Shown here piece after piece: positions 1 through 8,854 of a stretch of 31,170 nucleotides of DNA (positions are counted from its first letter, which is position 1; each line of letters begins with the position of its first letter). This DNA comes from JBEAUL01 sp041161475 (lineage in GTDB: Bacteria; Pseudomonadota; Gammaproteobacteria; UBA6186; Azoamicaceae). The translations under genes were made by a program, and so were the position numbers. Location: NCBI GenBank assembly GCA_041161475.1, contig JBEAUL010000097.1, forward strand, positions 1 through 31,170, given 5' to 3'. The notes under the pieces are model-generated. The model was not told the DNA's origin. It made no database searches and worked only from the letters and a program-made list of their open reading frames with translations.

Positions 1-1
1 G

Positions 2-1021
2 GTACACAGAAATTATTATAAAAATGGAGATTTACTCTACGCGATAATTCATCCAAGAGGCCTGACAGTTGATCAATTTATCTATAATTTAACCCGTTTT
101 TGCTCAAAAAAAGACATTAGCCCAGGTACTGGACCCAGTCTTGCCATTGAAGAAAATACCTGTAGAAGAAATAAATATCATCAAGAATTATATGATGCAA
201 TAGAAAAGTGGTTTCCAAATACGAATAAAGCCTTGCTGTTCCATAGAGATTCGGTAGAATTGCTGATGGAGCATCATAAATTCAGTCCTGTTTTCGTGAA
301 TCCAGCGAATGAATCTTTTGTGGATGATTTAATACAAAAAACCATTGACTGGATACCCGAAAAAATTCATGTAGGAGATGTTGTGCTTGTTGAAAAACAA
401 TTTAATTTTTCTCCTATTGAGTATGAAGTATTAATGCATATGGATAAGCAATTTGATTTTGCTTTGCTCGAAGAAACGGCACATTTAAAAATATTTAAAT
501 TATTTCAGAAAAACAGTTTAGGAAAAACCGATTTGTTATTACCTTTAGTGGTACGTGATTCTCAGGTAACAGTGCGCTATGTGCCTACTTTTGGTTTGAC
601 TGATCATAATATGAACGCACCTGTATTGTTTGATTACGATAAAGGGACGGTTTGGGGGGTTGGTGCAGATATTTTAAGGCATGTGGATACTTTTTGGGTT
701 TGGTTAGATTTAGGGGAATTGGCATCCATTGAGCGCCTTAAATTGTGGCGAAAAGTTGATTTTAGAAAGCCAGATTACGCACCATTAGAAGCGTTTAAAT
801 TTTTAAGTCATTTTAACATAGAAATAAGTGAAGACAATAAAAATTGGAGAATGGTCACCTCTGAAAAAGGCGTTAAACTAGAGAATGATTATTTTTATTT
901 GGCTAAAATTGGAAATCAAAAAGCAAGGTATATCAGAGTGAATGCTTTTGTTGATAATCCGGTTAATTTATCCATTTCCGAGATTGAGGTCTTTGGAAAA
1001 AAGCTTGGGTCAAGTAACTGA
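2..1021 (+). CDS. 5'-truncated protein with C-terminal discoidin-like domain, possibly the tail of a glycosyltransferase-type membrane protein
   Basis: The reading frame is open from the window edge, so the gene begins upstream; about 339 residues are present. A start at 233 (TTG) is possible on paper, but the frame before it is uninterrupted and protein-like, so it is unlikely to be real. No membrane segment is visible in this part. The last ~100 residues resemble a discoidin (F5/8 type C, galactose-binding-like) fold: FNIEISEDNKNW, then a stretch ending KARYIRVNAF, then ISEIEVFGKK, the usual final strand. The preceding part (VGDVVLVEKQ, then a variable stretch, then LKIFKL) has the look of periplasmic tails of multi-pass GT39/ArnT-like glycosyltransferases. 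That is inference from pattern only. Two small membrane-protein genes follow on the same strand after an 80-base gap, suggesting a shared transcript. The sugar or lipid substrate is unknown. Confidence 0.6.
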   Translation, partial: VHRNYYKNGDLLYAIIHPRGLTVDQFIYNLTRFCSKKDISPGTGPSLAIEENTCRRNKYHQELYDAIEKWFPNTNKALLFHRDSVELLMEHHKFSPVFVNPANESFVDDLIQKTIDWIPEKIHVGDVVLVEKQFNFSPIEYEVLMHMDKQFDFALLEETAHLKIFKLFQKNSLGKTDLLLPLVVRDSQVTVRYVPTFGLTDHNMNAPVLFDYDKGTVWGVGADILRHVDTFWVWLDLGELASIERLKLWRKVDFRKPDYAPLEAFKFLSHFNIEISEDNKNWRMVTSEKGVKLENDYFYLAKIGNQKARYIRVNAFVDNPVNLSISEIEVFGKKLGSSN

Positions 1022-1101
1022 TTCACGTAAATATATACGCAATGACGATTTGGTTTGAATGTAATGGGTAACTGTTCAACAAAATATGGATGGAAAATAA
1101 G

Positions 1102-1578
1102 ATGAAAGCATTGATGGTATGCGTCTTTTTGTCTGGCTTATTTTTTTTTATACATACCGTAATCTGGCGATATCAAAAACGTTTTCAAAGTAAAAAAATG
1201 CTATTGATTATCATGATGGTTGTTTTTTTGTTTATCGGTTTATTTCGCTTGACATACTTACAATGGTTCCATAGCGCTCTCGCTTACTTTAGCGTGTGTT
1301 TTAGTTACCTTATTTTTTATTTGTGGTTAGAAAATGACAGTCCAACCTTGCGTTTTATTGGTTTACTGTCAGACCAAAACGGGACCCCAATGTCCTTGGC
1401 CACATTAAACAGTCAGTTTATCGAAAAAAATCCGATTGTTGGACGACTCGATATTTTAGTGGAAGAGGGCTTTTGCGTGTATGAACCGCCCAATTATCGT
1501 TTGACCAAAAAAGGGACTGTGGTTGCCAGGCTATGCACTCAGTTGAGCCGTTTGTTTAATATTGCGCTGGAGGGATAA
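1102..1578 (+). CDS. small membrane protein: three membrane segments plus winged-helix-like cytosolic tail (copy A)
   Basis: I do not recognise a named family. An ATG at 1090 is in frame, but the ATG at 1102 is better placed behind GGA at 1092-1094, giving 158 residues. Hydrophobic segments lie at about residues 3-23, 34-55 and 58-77. A soluble tail of ~80 residues follows: LENDSPTLRFIGLL, then RLDILVEEGF, then YRLTKKG. The RL..L...G....YRLTKKG order is what a small winged helix with its beta-wing looks like, as in small DNA-binding or protein-binding tails. The next gene starts one base after this stop and has the same architecture, so the two look like diverged tandem paralogues. A role in regulating or scaffolding an envelope glycosyltransferase is only a guess from position between the discoidin protein and murG. 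Confidence 0.75.
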   Translation: MKALMVCVFLSGLFFFIHTVIWRYQKRFQSKKMLLIIMMVVFLFIGLFRLTYLQWFHSALAYFSVCFSYLIFYLWLENDSPTLRFIGLLSDQNGTPMSLATLNSQFIEKNPIVGRLDILVEEGFCVYEPPNYRLTKKGTVVARLCTQLSRLFNIALEG

Positions 1579-1579
1579 C

Positions 1580-2113
1580 ATGGGCACACTGTCTTACTGT
1601 TGGATAATTCTGTTGCCATTTATCGCCATTTCTGGCGTTGTCTTAGGCCATTGGCTGATGGCCAGATGGATTAAAAATCGCCATTGGGTTATCATTGTGG
1701 TGGCATCGATATTGGGGGAAATCTGGGTTTTGCTTAAGACCGGTCAGTCTGCGCCCAAGGGGTTAACATTGGCTTGGTTAAATGGCCTGTCTTATATGGT
1801 GCTTAATACGGTCATTTTTGGGGGATTGTGTTACGGGTATTTTACGGTCATTAATTTAAACATCACCGCCTTACGGATTCGGTTATTAAAAATAATATAC
1901 CAATCCCCCGATAAAACGGTCCCTGAAACCGTTTTAATGGCAGAATACCATCCCGAAGCAGTGATTCAAATGCGCATTGCGCGTTTAGAAAAAATGCATC
2001 AAATACACTGTGATACGAGTGGGCAGTGTGTATTGAAAAGAAAAGAACTTGCTTATCTTGTTCGCTTGATTCAAAAAATAAGGACTTGGTTGAATATCAA
2101 GCCGATAGTGTAG
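1580..2113 (+). CDS. small membrane protein: three membrane segments plus winged-helix-like tail (copy B)
   Basis: The frame can be read from 1562, but the ATG at 1580 has a near-perfect Shine-Dalgarno GGAGG at 1569-1573 with a 6-base gap, so I place the start there (177 residues). The SD lies inside the last codons of copy A and the start is one base after its stop, suggesting translational coupling. Hydrophobic segments are at about residues 5-28, 36-56 and 68-93. The soluble tail reads NITALRIRLLKII, a short linker, then RIARLEKM and CVLKRKELAYLVRLIQK. These match in order and spacing the tail of copy A (PTLRFIGLL, RLDILVEEG, YRLTKKG). The wing region is less conserved here, so a DNA- or partner-binding function may differ. 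No function is known; murG follows on the same strand. Confidence 0.75.
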   Translation: MGTLSYCWIILLPFIAISGVVLGHWLMARWIKNRHWVIIVVASILGEIWVLLKTGQSAPKGLTLAWLNGLSYMVLNTVIFGGLCYGYFTVINLNITALRIRLLKIIYQSPDKTVPETVLMAEYHPEAVIQMRIARLEKMHQIHCDTSGQCVLKRKELAYLVRLIQKIRTWLNIKPIV

Positions 2114-2162
2114 CGCTGATTTTACATGGTATACAATGTACGATAAAACACAGACAGAAAAT

Positions 2163-3260
2163 ATGCCTTTTAAAGGCGTCAAAGTGCTTATGATGGCTGG
2201 GGGAACTGGAGGCCATATTTTTCCGGCTTTGGCCGTGGGAGAGTCTTTATGCGAAGCCGGTGCGATTGTTCACTGGATGGGGAGCAAGGGGGGCTTAGAA
2301 GAACAGCTTGTTCCAACAGAAAAAATGCCGTTACATCTGACGGATATACAAGGCCTGCGCGGAAAGTCGTTTACCAAATGGTTAAAAGCACCAGTAATGC
2401 TCTTAAAAGCATTGTTACAGGTGCGTCATATTTTTAAAAAAGTGAAACCCAACCTATGTATCGGGATGGGGGGCTTTGCATCAGGGCCAGGGGGACTCAT
2501 GGCTTGGCTAACACGGACGCCCTTAATTATTCATGAGCAAAATGCCATTGCTGGTTTAACAAACAAATGTTTAGCGCCCTTAGCAAGCAAGGTATTGTGT
2601 GGTTTTCCGGATGCTTTTGGTGTGCGTCATACCCGTGTCATAGTGGTTGGTAATCCTGTACGTGCTGATATTCAAGCCATACCCCGCAAACAGGAACAAA
2701 AGTCTGTGGTATCCCCTTTAAAAATACTGGTATTGGGCGGTAGCCGGGGGGCTCAAGCACTAAACGACTGCATTCCTCGGGCCTTGGCCTGCTTACCAGC
2801 GGAACAAAGACCGAAGATTTGGCACCAAACAGGTGAATCGGGTTTTGTCGATACGCAAGCTTTATACAATAAGCTTGGGGTTGAGGAGGCGATCGAAGTA
2901 CTGGCTCCGTTTATCAAGGAGATACAGAAAGCGTATGCTTGGGCCGACTTAGTGGTATGTAGAGCAGGTGCTTTGACCATCGCAGAAATTGCCTCTGTTG
3001 GCATACCGAGTATTTTGGTACCCTACCCATTGGCCGTGGACGATCATCAAACGGCCAATGCAGAATTTTTAGTAAAATTAGGTGCAGCGCAGTGCGTGCA
3101 ACAAACAGCATTAACCCCAAATGGGTTGGCACAGCAATGGGCAAGATTCAGCGCAAAACCACAGGAGTTAATAGAAATGCGAATAGCTGCAAGCCAGATC
3201 CCTTTAAACAAGGCAACCGCCCATATTGTACAGCAGTGTAGGGCAGTCTTAGCATGTTAA
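2163..3260 (+). CDS. murG: MurG, UDP-GlcNAc:undecaprenyl-PP-MurNAc-pentapeptide GlcNAc transferase
   Basis: MurG transfers GlcNAc from UDP-GlcNAc to lipid I, making lipid II on the cytosolic face of the inner membrane. The N-terminal glycine loop MAGGTGGH is at residues 11-18. GMGGFASGPGG and HEQNAIAGLTN mark the acceptor domain. GGSRGAQALN and CRAGALTIAE mark the UDP-GlcNAc-binding C-terminal domain of a GT-B fold. From 2163 the protein is 365 residues, close to the E. coli length, and the distance from Met to the glycine loop matches E. coli. An in-frame ATG at 2136 would add nine residues; neither start has a strong SD, so the choice is by family length. The stop overlaps the murC start by seven bases, typical of this cluster. 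Confidence 0.97.
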   Translation: MPFKGVKVLMMAGGTGGHIFPALAVGESLCEAGAIVHWMGSKGGLEEQLVPTEKMPLHLTDIQGLRGKSFTKWLKAPVMLLKALLQVRHIFKKVKPNLCIGMGGFASGPGGLMAWLTRTPLIIHEQNAIAGLTNKCLAPLASKVLCGFPDAFGVRHTRVIVVGNPVRADIQAIPRKQEQKSVVSPLKILVLGGSRGAQALNDCIPRALACLPAEQRPKIWHQTGESGFVDTQALYNKLGVEEAIEVLAPFIKEIQKAYAWADLVVCRAGALTIAEIASVGIPSILVPYPLAVDDHQTANAEFLVKLGAAQCVQQTALTPNGLAQQWARFSAKPQELIEMRIAASQIPLNKATAHIVQQCRAVLAC

Positions 3261-4717
3261 AAAACAGGGCCGATGTATCATCCGAAAAAGCGCAAGTAAC
3301 TATCCCTGTCTTGCGTCAGGGAATGCGACGCATACACCATATTCACATGGTGGGTATCGGTGGTTCTGGTATGAGCGGTATCGCAGAAGTGCTACATACC
3401 TTAGGATATCGCGTAACGGGTTCGGATATTGCCTCAAATGCCATGACAGAGCGATTGAGTGCTCTGGGCGTGACCATATACCCAAGTCATCAAGCAGAAC
3501 AGGTACTTGGCGCAGATGTGGTCGTGACCTCTACGATTATTACCGACACCAATCCAGAGGTGATTGCAGCCAAAGAAAAGCGTATTCCCGTGGTACCCCG
3601 TGCGATGATGCTTTCTGAATTGATGCGGTTTAAATACGGGATTGCCATTGCCGGTGCGCATGGAAAAACCACCACAACCAGCTTAACAGCGAGTGTGTTG
3701 GCAGAAGGTGGGTACGATCCAACTTTTGTTATCGGTGGAAAATTAAATGCCTTGGGTTGTCATGCCAAAATGGGCGCTGGTCAATATTTCGTTGCAGAGG
3801 CAGATGAGAGCGATGCCTCGTTTTTATATTTGTCTCCCATGATGATTGTGTTAACCAATATCGATGCTGATCATCTTGAAGCCTACGGGCAAGATTATGA
3901 TCGCTTAAAAGCAACCTATCTTCAATTTTTACATCGTTTGCCTTTTTATGGTGTAGCAATTGTGTGTATCGACAACGAAGACAGTCGTGCATTATTAACG
4001 CAACTACAGCGACCCTACATCACTTATGGTTTTCATGAAGACGCTGATTTTCAAGTACTGAATTATCGGCAAATCGGCATTCGATCTGAATTTACCGTAC
4101 GCGCTAAAAAACAAAACAGTATTTGGGACTTTTCTTTAAACTTACCAGGGGAACACAATGCCTTAAATGCAACGGCTGCCTTGATTGTTGCCATAGAACA
4201 GGGGGTAAAACTCCCCGCAATCCAAAAAGCCTTGGCACAGTTTGAGGGGGTTGGACGTCGTTTTCAGCTGTTGGGGGCATTGTCTTTACCAACAGCGGGT
4301 ACAGCGTTGTTAATTGATGATTATGGTCATCATCCGAATGAAATTGCAACAACGATTAAATCTGCTCGTGCAGGTTGGGCAGACAAACGCTTAGTCATGG
4401 TTTACCAGCCCCATCGTTATACGCGTTTGAAAGATTTATTTTCAGAATTTGCACAAGTGTTGTCAACGGTAGATGCCTTGTTATTGTTAGATGTTTACAC
4501 AGCAGGTGAATCCCCCATTCCGGGTGTCAGCACCCGTCTACTGGCCGATGCCATACAAGCCATGTCGCCATCCTGTACGGTACAACTCGTATCCAAAGAA
4601 ACCTTAAAAGAGGCCCTAAAGCATCAATTACAATCAGATGACATTGTATTGATGCAAGGTGCAGGAGATATTTACAGATTATCAAGTATGTTGTTGCAAA
4701 CGGGATTGCAGTCATGA
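3254..4717 (+). CDS. murC: MurC, UDP-N-acetylmuramate:L-alanine ligase
   Basis: MurC adds L-Ala to UDP-MurNAc with ATP, the first step of stem-peptide building in the cytosol. The 487-residue protein shows the Rossmann-type UDP-binding loop GIGGSGMSG at about residues 34-42, then TSTIITDTNPE. The Mur-ligase P-loop GAHGKTTTT is at about 134-142, EADESDASFL and LTNIDADHLE (metal and carbamyl-lysine region) follow, and DDYGHHPNEI with QPHRYTR sits in the C-terminal domain. All Mur-ligase landmarks are intact. An N-terminal tail of ~25 residues precedes the first strand, slightly longer than in E. coli. The start overlaps murG by seven bases and the end overlaps murB by four (ATGA), so expression is probably translationally coupled. 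Confidence 0.98.
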   Translation: MLKNRADVSSEKAQVTIPVLRQGMRRIHHIHMVGIGGSGMSGIAEVLHTLGYRVTGSDIASNAMTERLSALGVTIYPSHQAEQVLGADVVVTSTIITDTNPEVIAAKEKRIPVVPRAMMLSELMRFKYGIAIAGAHGKTTTTSLTASVLAEGGYDPTFVIGGKLNALGCHAKMGAGQYFVAEADESDASFLYLSPMMIVLTNIDADHLEAYGQDYDRLKATYLQFLHRLPFYGVAIVCIDNEDSRALLTQLQRPYITYGFHEDADFQVLNYRQIGIRSEFTVRAKKQNSIWDFSLNLPGEHNALNATAALIVAIEQGVKLPAIQKALAQFEGVGRRFQLLGALSLPTAGTALLIDDYGHHPNEIATTIKSARAGWADKRLVMVYQPHRYTRLKDLFSEFAQVLSTVDALLLLDVYTAGESPIPGVSTRLLADAIQAMSPSCTVQLVSKETLKEALKHQLQSDDIVLMQGAGDIYRLSSMLLQTGLQS

Positions 4718-5571
4718 AACTACAACACCAGGTTCCTTTAGGTCCGTTAACGACTTGGCGGATTGGTGGTGCGGCGGATAATTATATTGCGCCAACAAAG
4801 TGGGATGACTTGGCCACTTTTTTACAATCCATGCCACAAAATACCGATCCGATTTATTGGCTGGGATTGGGTAGTAATGTGTTGGTTCCAGATGAAGGAT
4901 TGCGTGGTTTAGTGATTCATACAAAAAAATTGGCCAGCACCATTACAGGCATAAAAACCGTGCGCGCGGAAGCGGGTGTCACTTGTGCAAAACTGGCACG
5001 CTATTGCGTAAAACATGGGCTGTCGGGTGCGACATTCTTTGCGGGTATTCCTGGTACCGTTGGGGGGGCTTTGGCCATGAACGCCGGTGCTTTTGGGGGT
5101 GAGACATGGCGACAAGTGGTGGCGGTAGAAGTCATTAATCGACAAGGTGAACGGTATTTGCGTCAACCCGAAGAATACAGGATAGGCTATCGTTCGGTTA
5201 CCTGTCCCAAACAAGACGAGTGGTTTTTGGCAGGACATTTTGCTTTTTCACCAGGCGATCCGGTGCAACTGGGACAAGCATTGCGTGGCTTGATTCAGCA
5301 AAGAAATCAGTCGCAACCCATCGGTACGTTCAGTTGTGGATCGGTATTTACGAATCCTCCTGGGGATTATGCCGCTCGTTTAATCGAACACTGTGGTTTA
5401 AAAGGATATAAAATAGGGGCTATTCAGGTGTCTGAAAAGCACGCCAATTTTATGGTGAATTGTGGCGGTGCAACAGCACAAGATACGCTTGCGTTAATGA
5501 ATCATATTAAACAGACCGTACAGGAAAAAACAGGTATTCTGTTAACATCAGAAGTGCGTGTGTTGGCTTAG
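4714..5571 (+). CDS. murB: MurB, UDP-N-acetylenolpyruvoylglucosamine reductase
   Basis: MurB reduces UDP-GlcNAc-enolpyruvate to UDP-MurNAc with NADPH and FAD in the cytosol. The FAD-binding (VAO-type) landmarks are GLGSNVLVPD at about residues 51-60 and GIPGTVGGALAMNAGAFGGE at 111-130. Expected active-site residues are present: Arg160 in GYR, Ser210 in CGSVFTNP (the proton donor) and Glu280 in SEVRVLA. At 285 residues and with the CGSVF-type serine loop it is the shorter type II MurB rather than the longer E. coli type I. The start codon shares ATGA with the murC stop. In many relatives ddl follows murB; here ftsQ follows after 38 bases. Confidence 0.97.
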   Translation: MKLQHQVPLGPLTTWRIGGAADNYIAPTKWDDLATFLQSMPQNTDPIYWLGLGSNVLVPDEGLRGLVIHTKKLASTITGIKTVRAEAGVTCAKLARYCVKHGLSGATFFAGIPGTVGGALAMNAGAFGGETWRQVVAVEVINRQGERYLRQPEEYRIGYRSVTCPKQDEWFLAGHFAFSPGDPVQLGQALRGLIQQRNQSQPIGTFSCGSVFTNPPGDYAARLIEHCGLKGYKIGAIQVSEKHANFMVNCGGATAQDTLALMNHIKQTVQEKTGILLTSEVRVLA

Positions 5572-5609
5572 CAACAACAGTATTTTTTGTCTACGCAAGG
5601 GAGTGTTTA

Positions 5610-6317
5610 ATGTATTATGTACAAGGAAGTAGGGTTGCACTGATTTTTTTATTGCTACTGTGGTTGAGTGTCTGTTATGGCACTTGGTTATTAAAAAAAT
5701 CAAGCGACCGTTATCCGATTGCTTCCATCTCTGTAGAAATGACGTCCGAACCACTGGTTGCGCAAACGGCTTTAGACAAAGTTGCGTTATGGCGTAATGG
5801 ATATTTTTTAACACAAGCCCTACCCGATATTTATCAAGAAATTATTCAATTTCCTTGGGTAAAATCCGTACATATTTCGCGCATTTGGCCCGATCAAGTC
5901 AACATTAAAATAGAACCGCATCAAATACGTGCAATATGGAAATACGGTGATCGCATTTCTGCGGTGACGCATGAAGCTGTATTCGTGCCGATAGATAAGC
6001 AGTTGTTGATAGATCGTTTACCTGTGTTAGAAGGTCCTAAAGACAGTATTGCTGCGCTTTGGCATTTTTATGAAACAGGTCAAACATTATTTAACAAGAC
6101 GTCATATCATATCAAAACCTTGCGTTCAGTTGGCGAAAGCTACTGGGAAATTAGGTTAGATAATGGAATAGCGATTATACTAGGAAAAGAGGATGCAGAT
6201 GAGCAGGTTGTAAGGTTGATACGCGTGTTACAGCAGCCATTAAAAAATAAAGTTAATCAGATAGCTTACATTGATTTGCGATACCCAACAGGCTTTGCTG
6301 TTGGATGGAAACAGTGA
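5610..6317 (+). CDS. ftsQ: FtsQ, divisome membrane protein
   Basis: FtsQ is a single-pass inner-membrane protein that links cytosolic Z-ring factors to FtsL/FtsB and the septal synthases. The 235-residue product has a short N-terminus, one membrane segment at about residues 8-28 (RVALIFLLLLWLSVCYGTWL), then a POTRA-like domain (QFPWVKSVHISRIWPDQVNIKI at roughly 85-106, the usual 'PWV..v.v.r.wP..l.i.i' pattern). A C-terminal beta region ends IDLRYPTGFAVGWK. The cytosolic N-terminus is much shorter than in E. coli. GGGAG upstream (about 5597-5602) serves as SD. Its place between murB and ftsA supports the call. I see no frameshift or truncation. Confidence 0.95.
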   Translation: MYYVQGSRVALIFLLLLWLSVCYGTWLLKKSSDRYPIASISVEMTSEPLVAQTALDKVALWRNGYFLTQALPDIYQEIIQFPWVKSVHISRIWPDQVNIKIEPHQIRAIWKYGDRISAVTHEAVFVPIDKQLLIDRLPVLEGPKDSIAALWHFYETGQTLFNKTSYHIKTLRSVGESYWEIRLDNGIAIILGKEDADEQVVRLIRVLQQPLKNKVNQIAYIDLRYPTGFAVGWKQ

Positions 6318-6357
6318 CGCTATCCTTGTCAGAACAAAGGGGAGGTGGGCAAAACAG

Positions 6358-7581
6358 ATGTCTAAAAAATCCGATAAAAACATCGTTGTTGGGCTCGATA
6401 TTGGCACATCAAAAGTGGTGGTGGTGGTTGCTGAAATTTCTAGTACAGGAGATTGGGATATTATTGGTATTGGCATGCATCCTTCGCGTGGTTTAAAAAA
6501 AGGTGTTGTGGTCAATATCGACTCAACCGTTCAATCGGTACACTGTGCCATAGAAGAAGCAGAATTAATGGCAGGCTGTGAAATTCATAGCGTGTATACC
6601 GGTATTGCTGGCAATCATATTCGAGGCTTGAATTCTCATGGCATTGTCGCTATTCGTGAACAAGAAGTGCGGCGCAGCGACGTAGACAGAGTGTTAGATG
6701 CAGCCAAGGCGGTTGCAATCCCAGCCGATCAAAAAGTACTACATGTTTTGCCACAAGAATATATCATTGACAGTCAAGAAGGCATACAAGAGCCTATTGG
6801 CATGTCTGGCGTTCGCTTAGAGGCGCGTGTGCATATTGTTACGGGTGCCGTAAGCGCCGCACAAAATATTGTTAAGTGCGTTAGGCGCTGTGGTTTAGAG
6901 GTAGCCGATATTATACTGGAGCAACTCGCTTCGAGCGAAGCCGTGCTCACCGAAGATGAAAAAAAATTGGGCGTTTGTTTGGTTGATATTGGCGGTGGCA
7001 CGACCGATATCGCTATTTTTTGTGATGGAGCCATTCGTCATACCGCGGTTATCCCGATTGCCGGCGACCAAGTGACCAATGATATTGCGATTGCACTGAG
7101 AACGCCCACACAAAGCGCGGAAAAAATTAAAATTCAATACGGGTGTGCTTTAACGCAATTGGCCGAACTGGGTGAAGAGTTGGAAGTCCCTTGTGTCGGA
7201 GACAGAGGCTCACGTAAATTATCTCGTTTAACCTTGGCAGAAGTGATTGAACCACGATACGAAGAATTGTTTTCGTTGGTGCAAGCAGAATTACGACGCA
7301 GTGGATTTGAAGATTTTATGGGTTCTGGTATCGTAGTGACAGGTGGTAGTGCACGTATGCAAGGCGTTGTAGAATTGGCTGAGGAAATTTTTCATATGCC
7401 CGTGCGATTAGGGTATCCAAGAAAAGCTTCTTGCTTATCCGATATGGTCAACAATCCGATTTATGCCACGGGTGTTGGTTTGGTCTTATATGGCCAGCAA
7501 CAACATTTACGGGGCGTATTGAATCAACAAGGAACAGGGCTGTGGGAAAAAGTGAAAAGCTGGTTTCAAGGCAATTTTTAA
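6358..7581 (+). CDS. ftsA: FtsA, actin-like Z-ring membrane anchor
   Basis: FtsA tethers FtsZ filaments to the inner membrane and recruits later division proteins. The frame is open from a TTG at 6271, but ATG 6358 has a strong GGAGGTG at 6341-6347 and gives the family N-terminus, so I start there (407 residues). Actin-fold motifs are clear: VVGLDIGTSK at about 10-19 (phosphate 1), LVDIGGGTTDIAIF near 208-221 (phosphate 2) and VVTGGSARMQGV (adenosine motif). The last residues, LWEKVKSWFQGNF, form the short amphipathic helix that binds the membrane. The gap to ftsQ is 40 bases and to ftsZ 24 bases, so the three are very likely co-transcribed. Confidence 0.98.
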   Translation: MSKKSDKNIVVGLDIGTSKVVVVVAEISSTGDWDIIGIGMHPSRGLKKGVVVNIDSTVQSVHCAIEEAELMAGCEIHSVYTGIAGNHIRGLNSHGIVAIREQEVRRSDVDRVLDAAKAVAIPADQKVLHVLPQEYIIDSQEGIQEPIGMSGVRLEARVHIVTGAVSAAQNIVKCVRRCGLEVADIILEQLASSEAVLTEDEKKLGVCLVDIGGGTTDIAIFCDGAIRHTAVIPIAGDQVTNDIAIALRTPTQSAEKIKIQYGCALTQLAELGEELEVPCVGDRGSRKLSRLTLAEVIEPRYEELFSLVQAELRRSGFEDFMGSGIVVTGGSARMQGVVELAEEIFHMPVRLGYPRKASCLSDMVNNPIYATGVGLVLYGQQQHLRGVLNQQGTGLWEKVKSWFQGNF

Positions 7582-7605
7582 AATGATACGAGGAGCAGCA
7601 GAGCA

Positions 7606-8805
7606 ATGGCTATGTTTGAATTAGCGGACAATTTACCGCAAAATGCGGTAATCAAAGTGATTGGCGTTGGAGGCGGGGGTGGAAACGCTGTTGAGCACAT
7701 GCTGTTGGCCAATATCGAAGGTGTTGAGTTTATTTTTGCAAATACCGATTTGCAGGCCCTAAATAAGGCTTCGGGTACTATTTTGCAATTGGGCAGTAAC
7801 ATTACGCGTGGTCTTGGTGCAGGGGCGAATCCTGAAGTGGGTCGTCAAAGCGCGCTCGAAGACAGGGAACGGATTCACGCGGCCTTAGCGGGGGCAGACA
7901 TGGTGTTTATCACCGCTGGTATGGGCGGTGGTACGGGGACTGGGGCAGGGCCTATTGTCGCGGAAGTCGCCAAGGAGATTGGTGCGTTAACCGTTGCTGT
8001 CGTGACAAAACCTTTTCCGTTTGAAGGTAAAAAGCGGATGCATTACGCAGAAGAAGGGATTAACCAGTTAGCCAAAGTAGTGGATTCCTTGATAACCATT
8101 CCCAATCAAAAATTACTCAGCGTTCTAGGAAAGACAGTTACCTTACTTGATGCTTTTAAGGCAGCAAATAATGTATTATTAGGCGCAGTACAGGGTATTT
8201 CTGAATTAATTACCCGTCCTGGCCTTATTAATGTCGACTTTGCCGATGTGCGAACGGTAATGTCTGAAATGGGCATTGCCATGATGGGTACGGGTTCTGC
8301 TAGAGGAGAAAATAGAGCCCGGGTGGCTGCCGAGGCAGCGATTGCCAGTCCATTGTTAGAAGACATTAACCTTGCGGGTGCAAAAGGGGTTCTGGTGAAC
8401 ATTACCGGGGGCTTGGATATGTCCATTTCAGAATTTGAGGCAGTGGGTGATGCAGTAAAACAATTTACATCAGACGATGCAACTGTCATTGTGGGTACGG
8501 TGATCGATCCAAGCTTGGAAGATGAGATCAGGGTCACCTTGGTGGCCACGGGTTTAGGGAAAACCGTACCCGTAACACCTGTGGTAGAGTATAGTGCGCG
8601 TAATCATGGCATGGGGACAGCAGCCACAACATCACAGGCCTATCCAGTGGCACCAGCCATGCCAGAGCGCCCTACAACTGAAAAAGTGACCACCGCCAGA
8701 AGAGGGGGTGTGGGTAGCGCGCGCCGTCTACCAGAGACTGGCCTGGGCGATCCGGACATGGATTATTTGGATATTCCGGCCTTTTTAAGACGACAAGCCG
8801 ATTAA
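7606..8805 (+). CDS. ftsZ: FtsZ, tubulin-like cell division GTPase
   Basis: FtsZ polymerises with GTP at mid-cell to form the Z-ring. The 399-residue protein has GVGGGGGNAV at about 20-29, the tubulin signature GGGTGTG at 107-113, and the T7 loop GLINVDFADVRTVM that completes the GTPase site of the neighbouring subunit. A proline/threonine-rich linker of roughly 60 residues follows. The conserved C-terminal peptide DYLDIPAFLRRQAD ends the protein and is the docking site for FtsA and ZipA. Start 7606 is chosen because GAGGAG at 7590-7595 is correctly spaced from it; ATG 7612 would be too far. Nothing is missing. Confidence 0.99.
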   Translation: MAMFELADNLPQNAVIKVIGVGGGGGNAVEHMLLANIEGVEFIFANTDLQALNKASGTILQLGSNITRGLGAGANPEVGRQSALEDRERIHAALAGADMVFITAGMGGGTGTGAGPIVAEVAKEIGALTVAVVTKPFPFEGKKRMHYAEEGINQLAKVVDSLITIPNQKLLSVLGKTVTLLDAFKAANNVLLGAVQGISELITRPGLINVDFADVRTVMSEMGIAMMGTGSARGENRARVAAEAAIASPLLEDINLAGAKGVLVNITGGLDMSISEFEAVGDAVKQFTSDDATVIVGTVIDPSLEDEIRVTLVATGLGKTVPVTPVVEYSARNHGMGTAATTSQAYPVAPAMPERPTTEKVTTARRGGVGSARRLPETGLGDPDMDYLDIPAFLRRQAD

Positions 8806-8854
8806 CCATTATTCGAACAGCACATAAACATAAAGTATAGGTAAGGTAATATAA

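Noticed and set aside
6271..6357. Upstream extension of ftsA from a TTG
   Set aside because: It overlaps ftsQ, lacks a ribosome site and does not resemble the family; ATG 6358 has a strong SD.
8106..8549. 147-codon open frame on the minus strand within ftsZ
   Set aside because: Shadow of ftsZ; the translation is low-complexity Ser/Thr/Ala and matches no pattern, and ftsZ motifs are on the plus strand.
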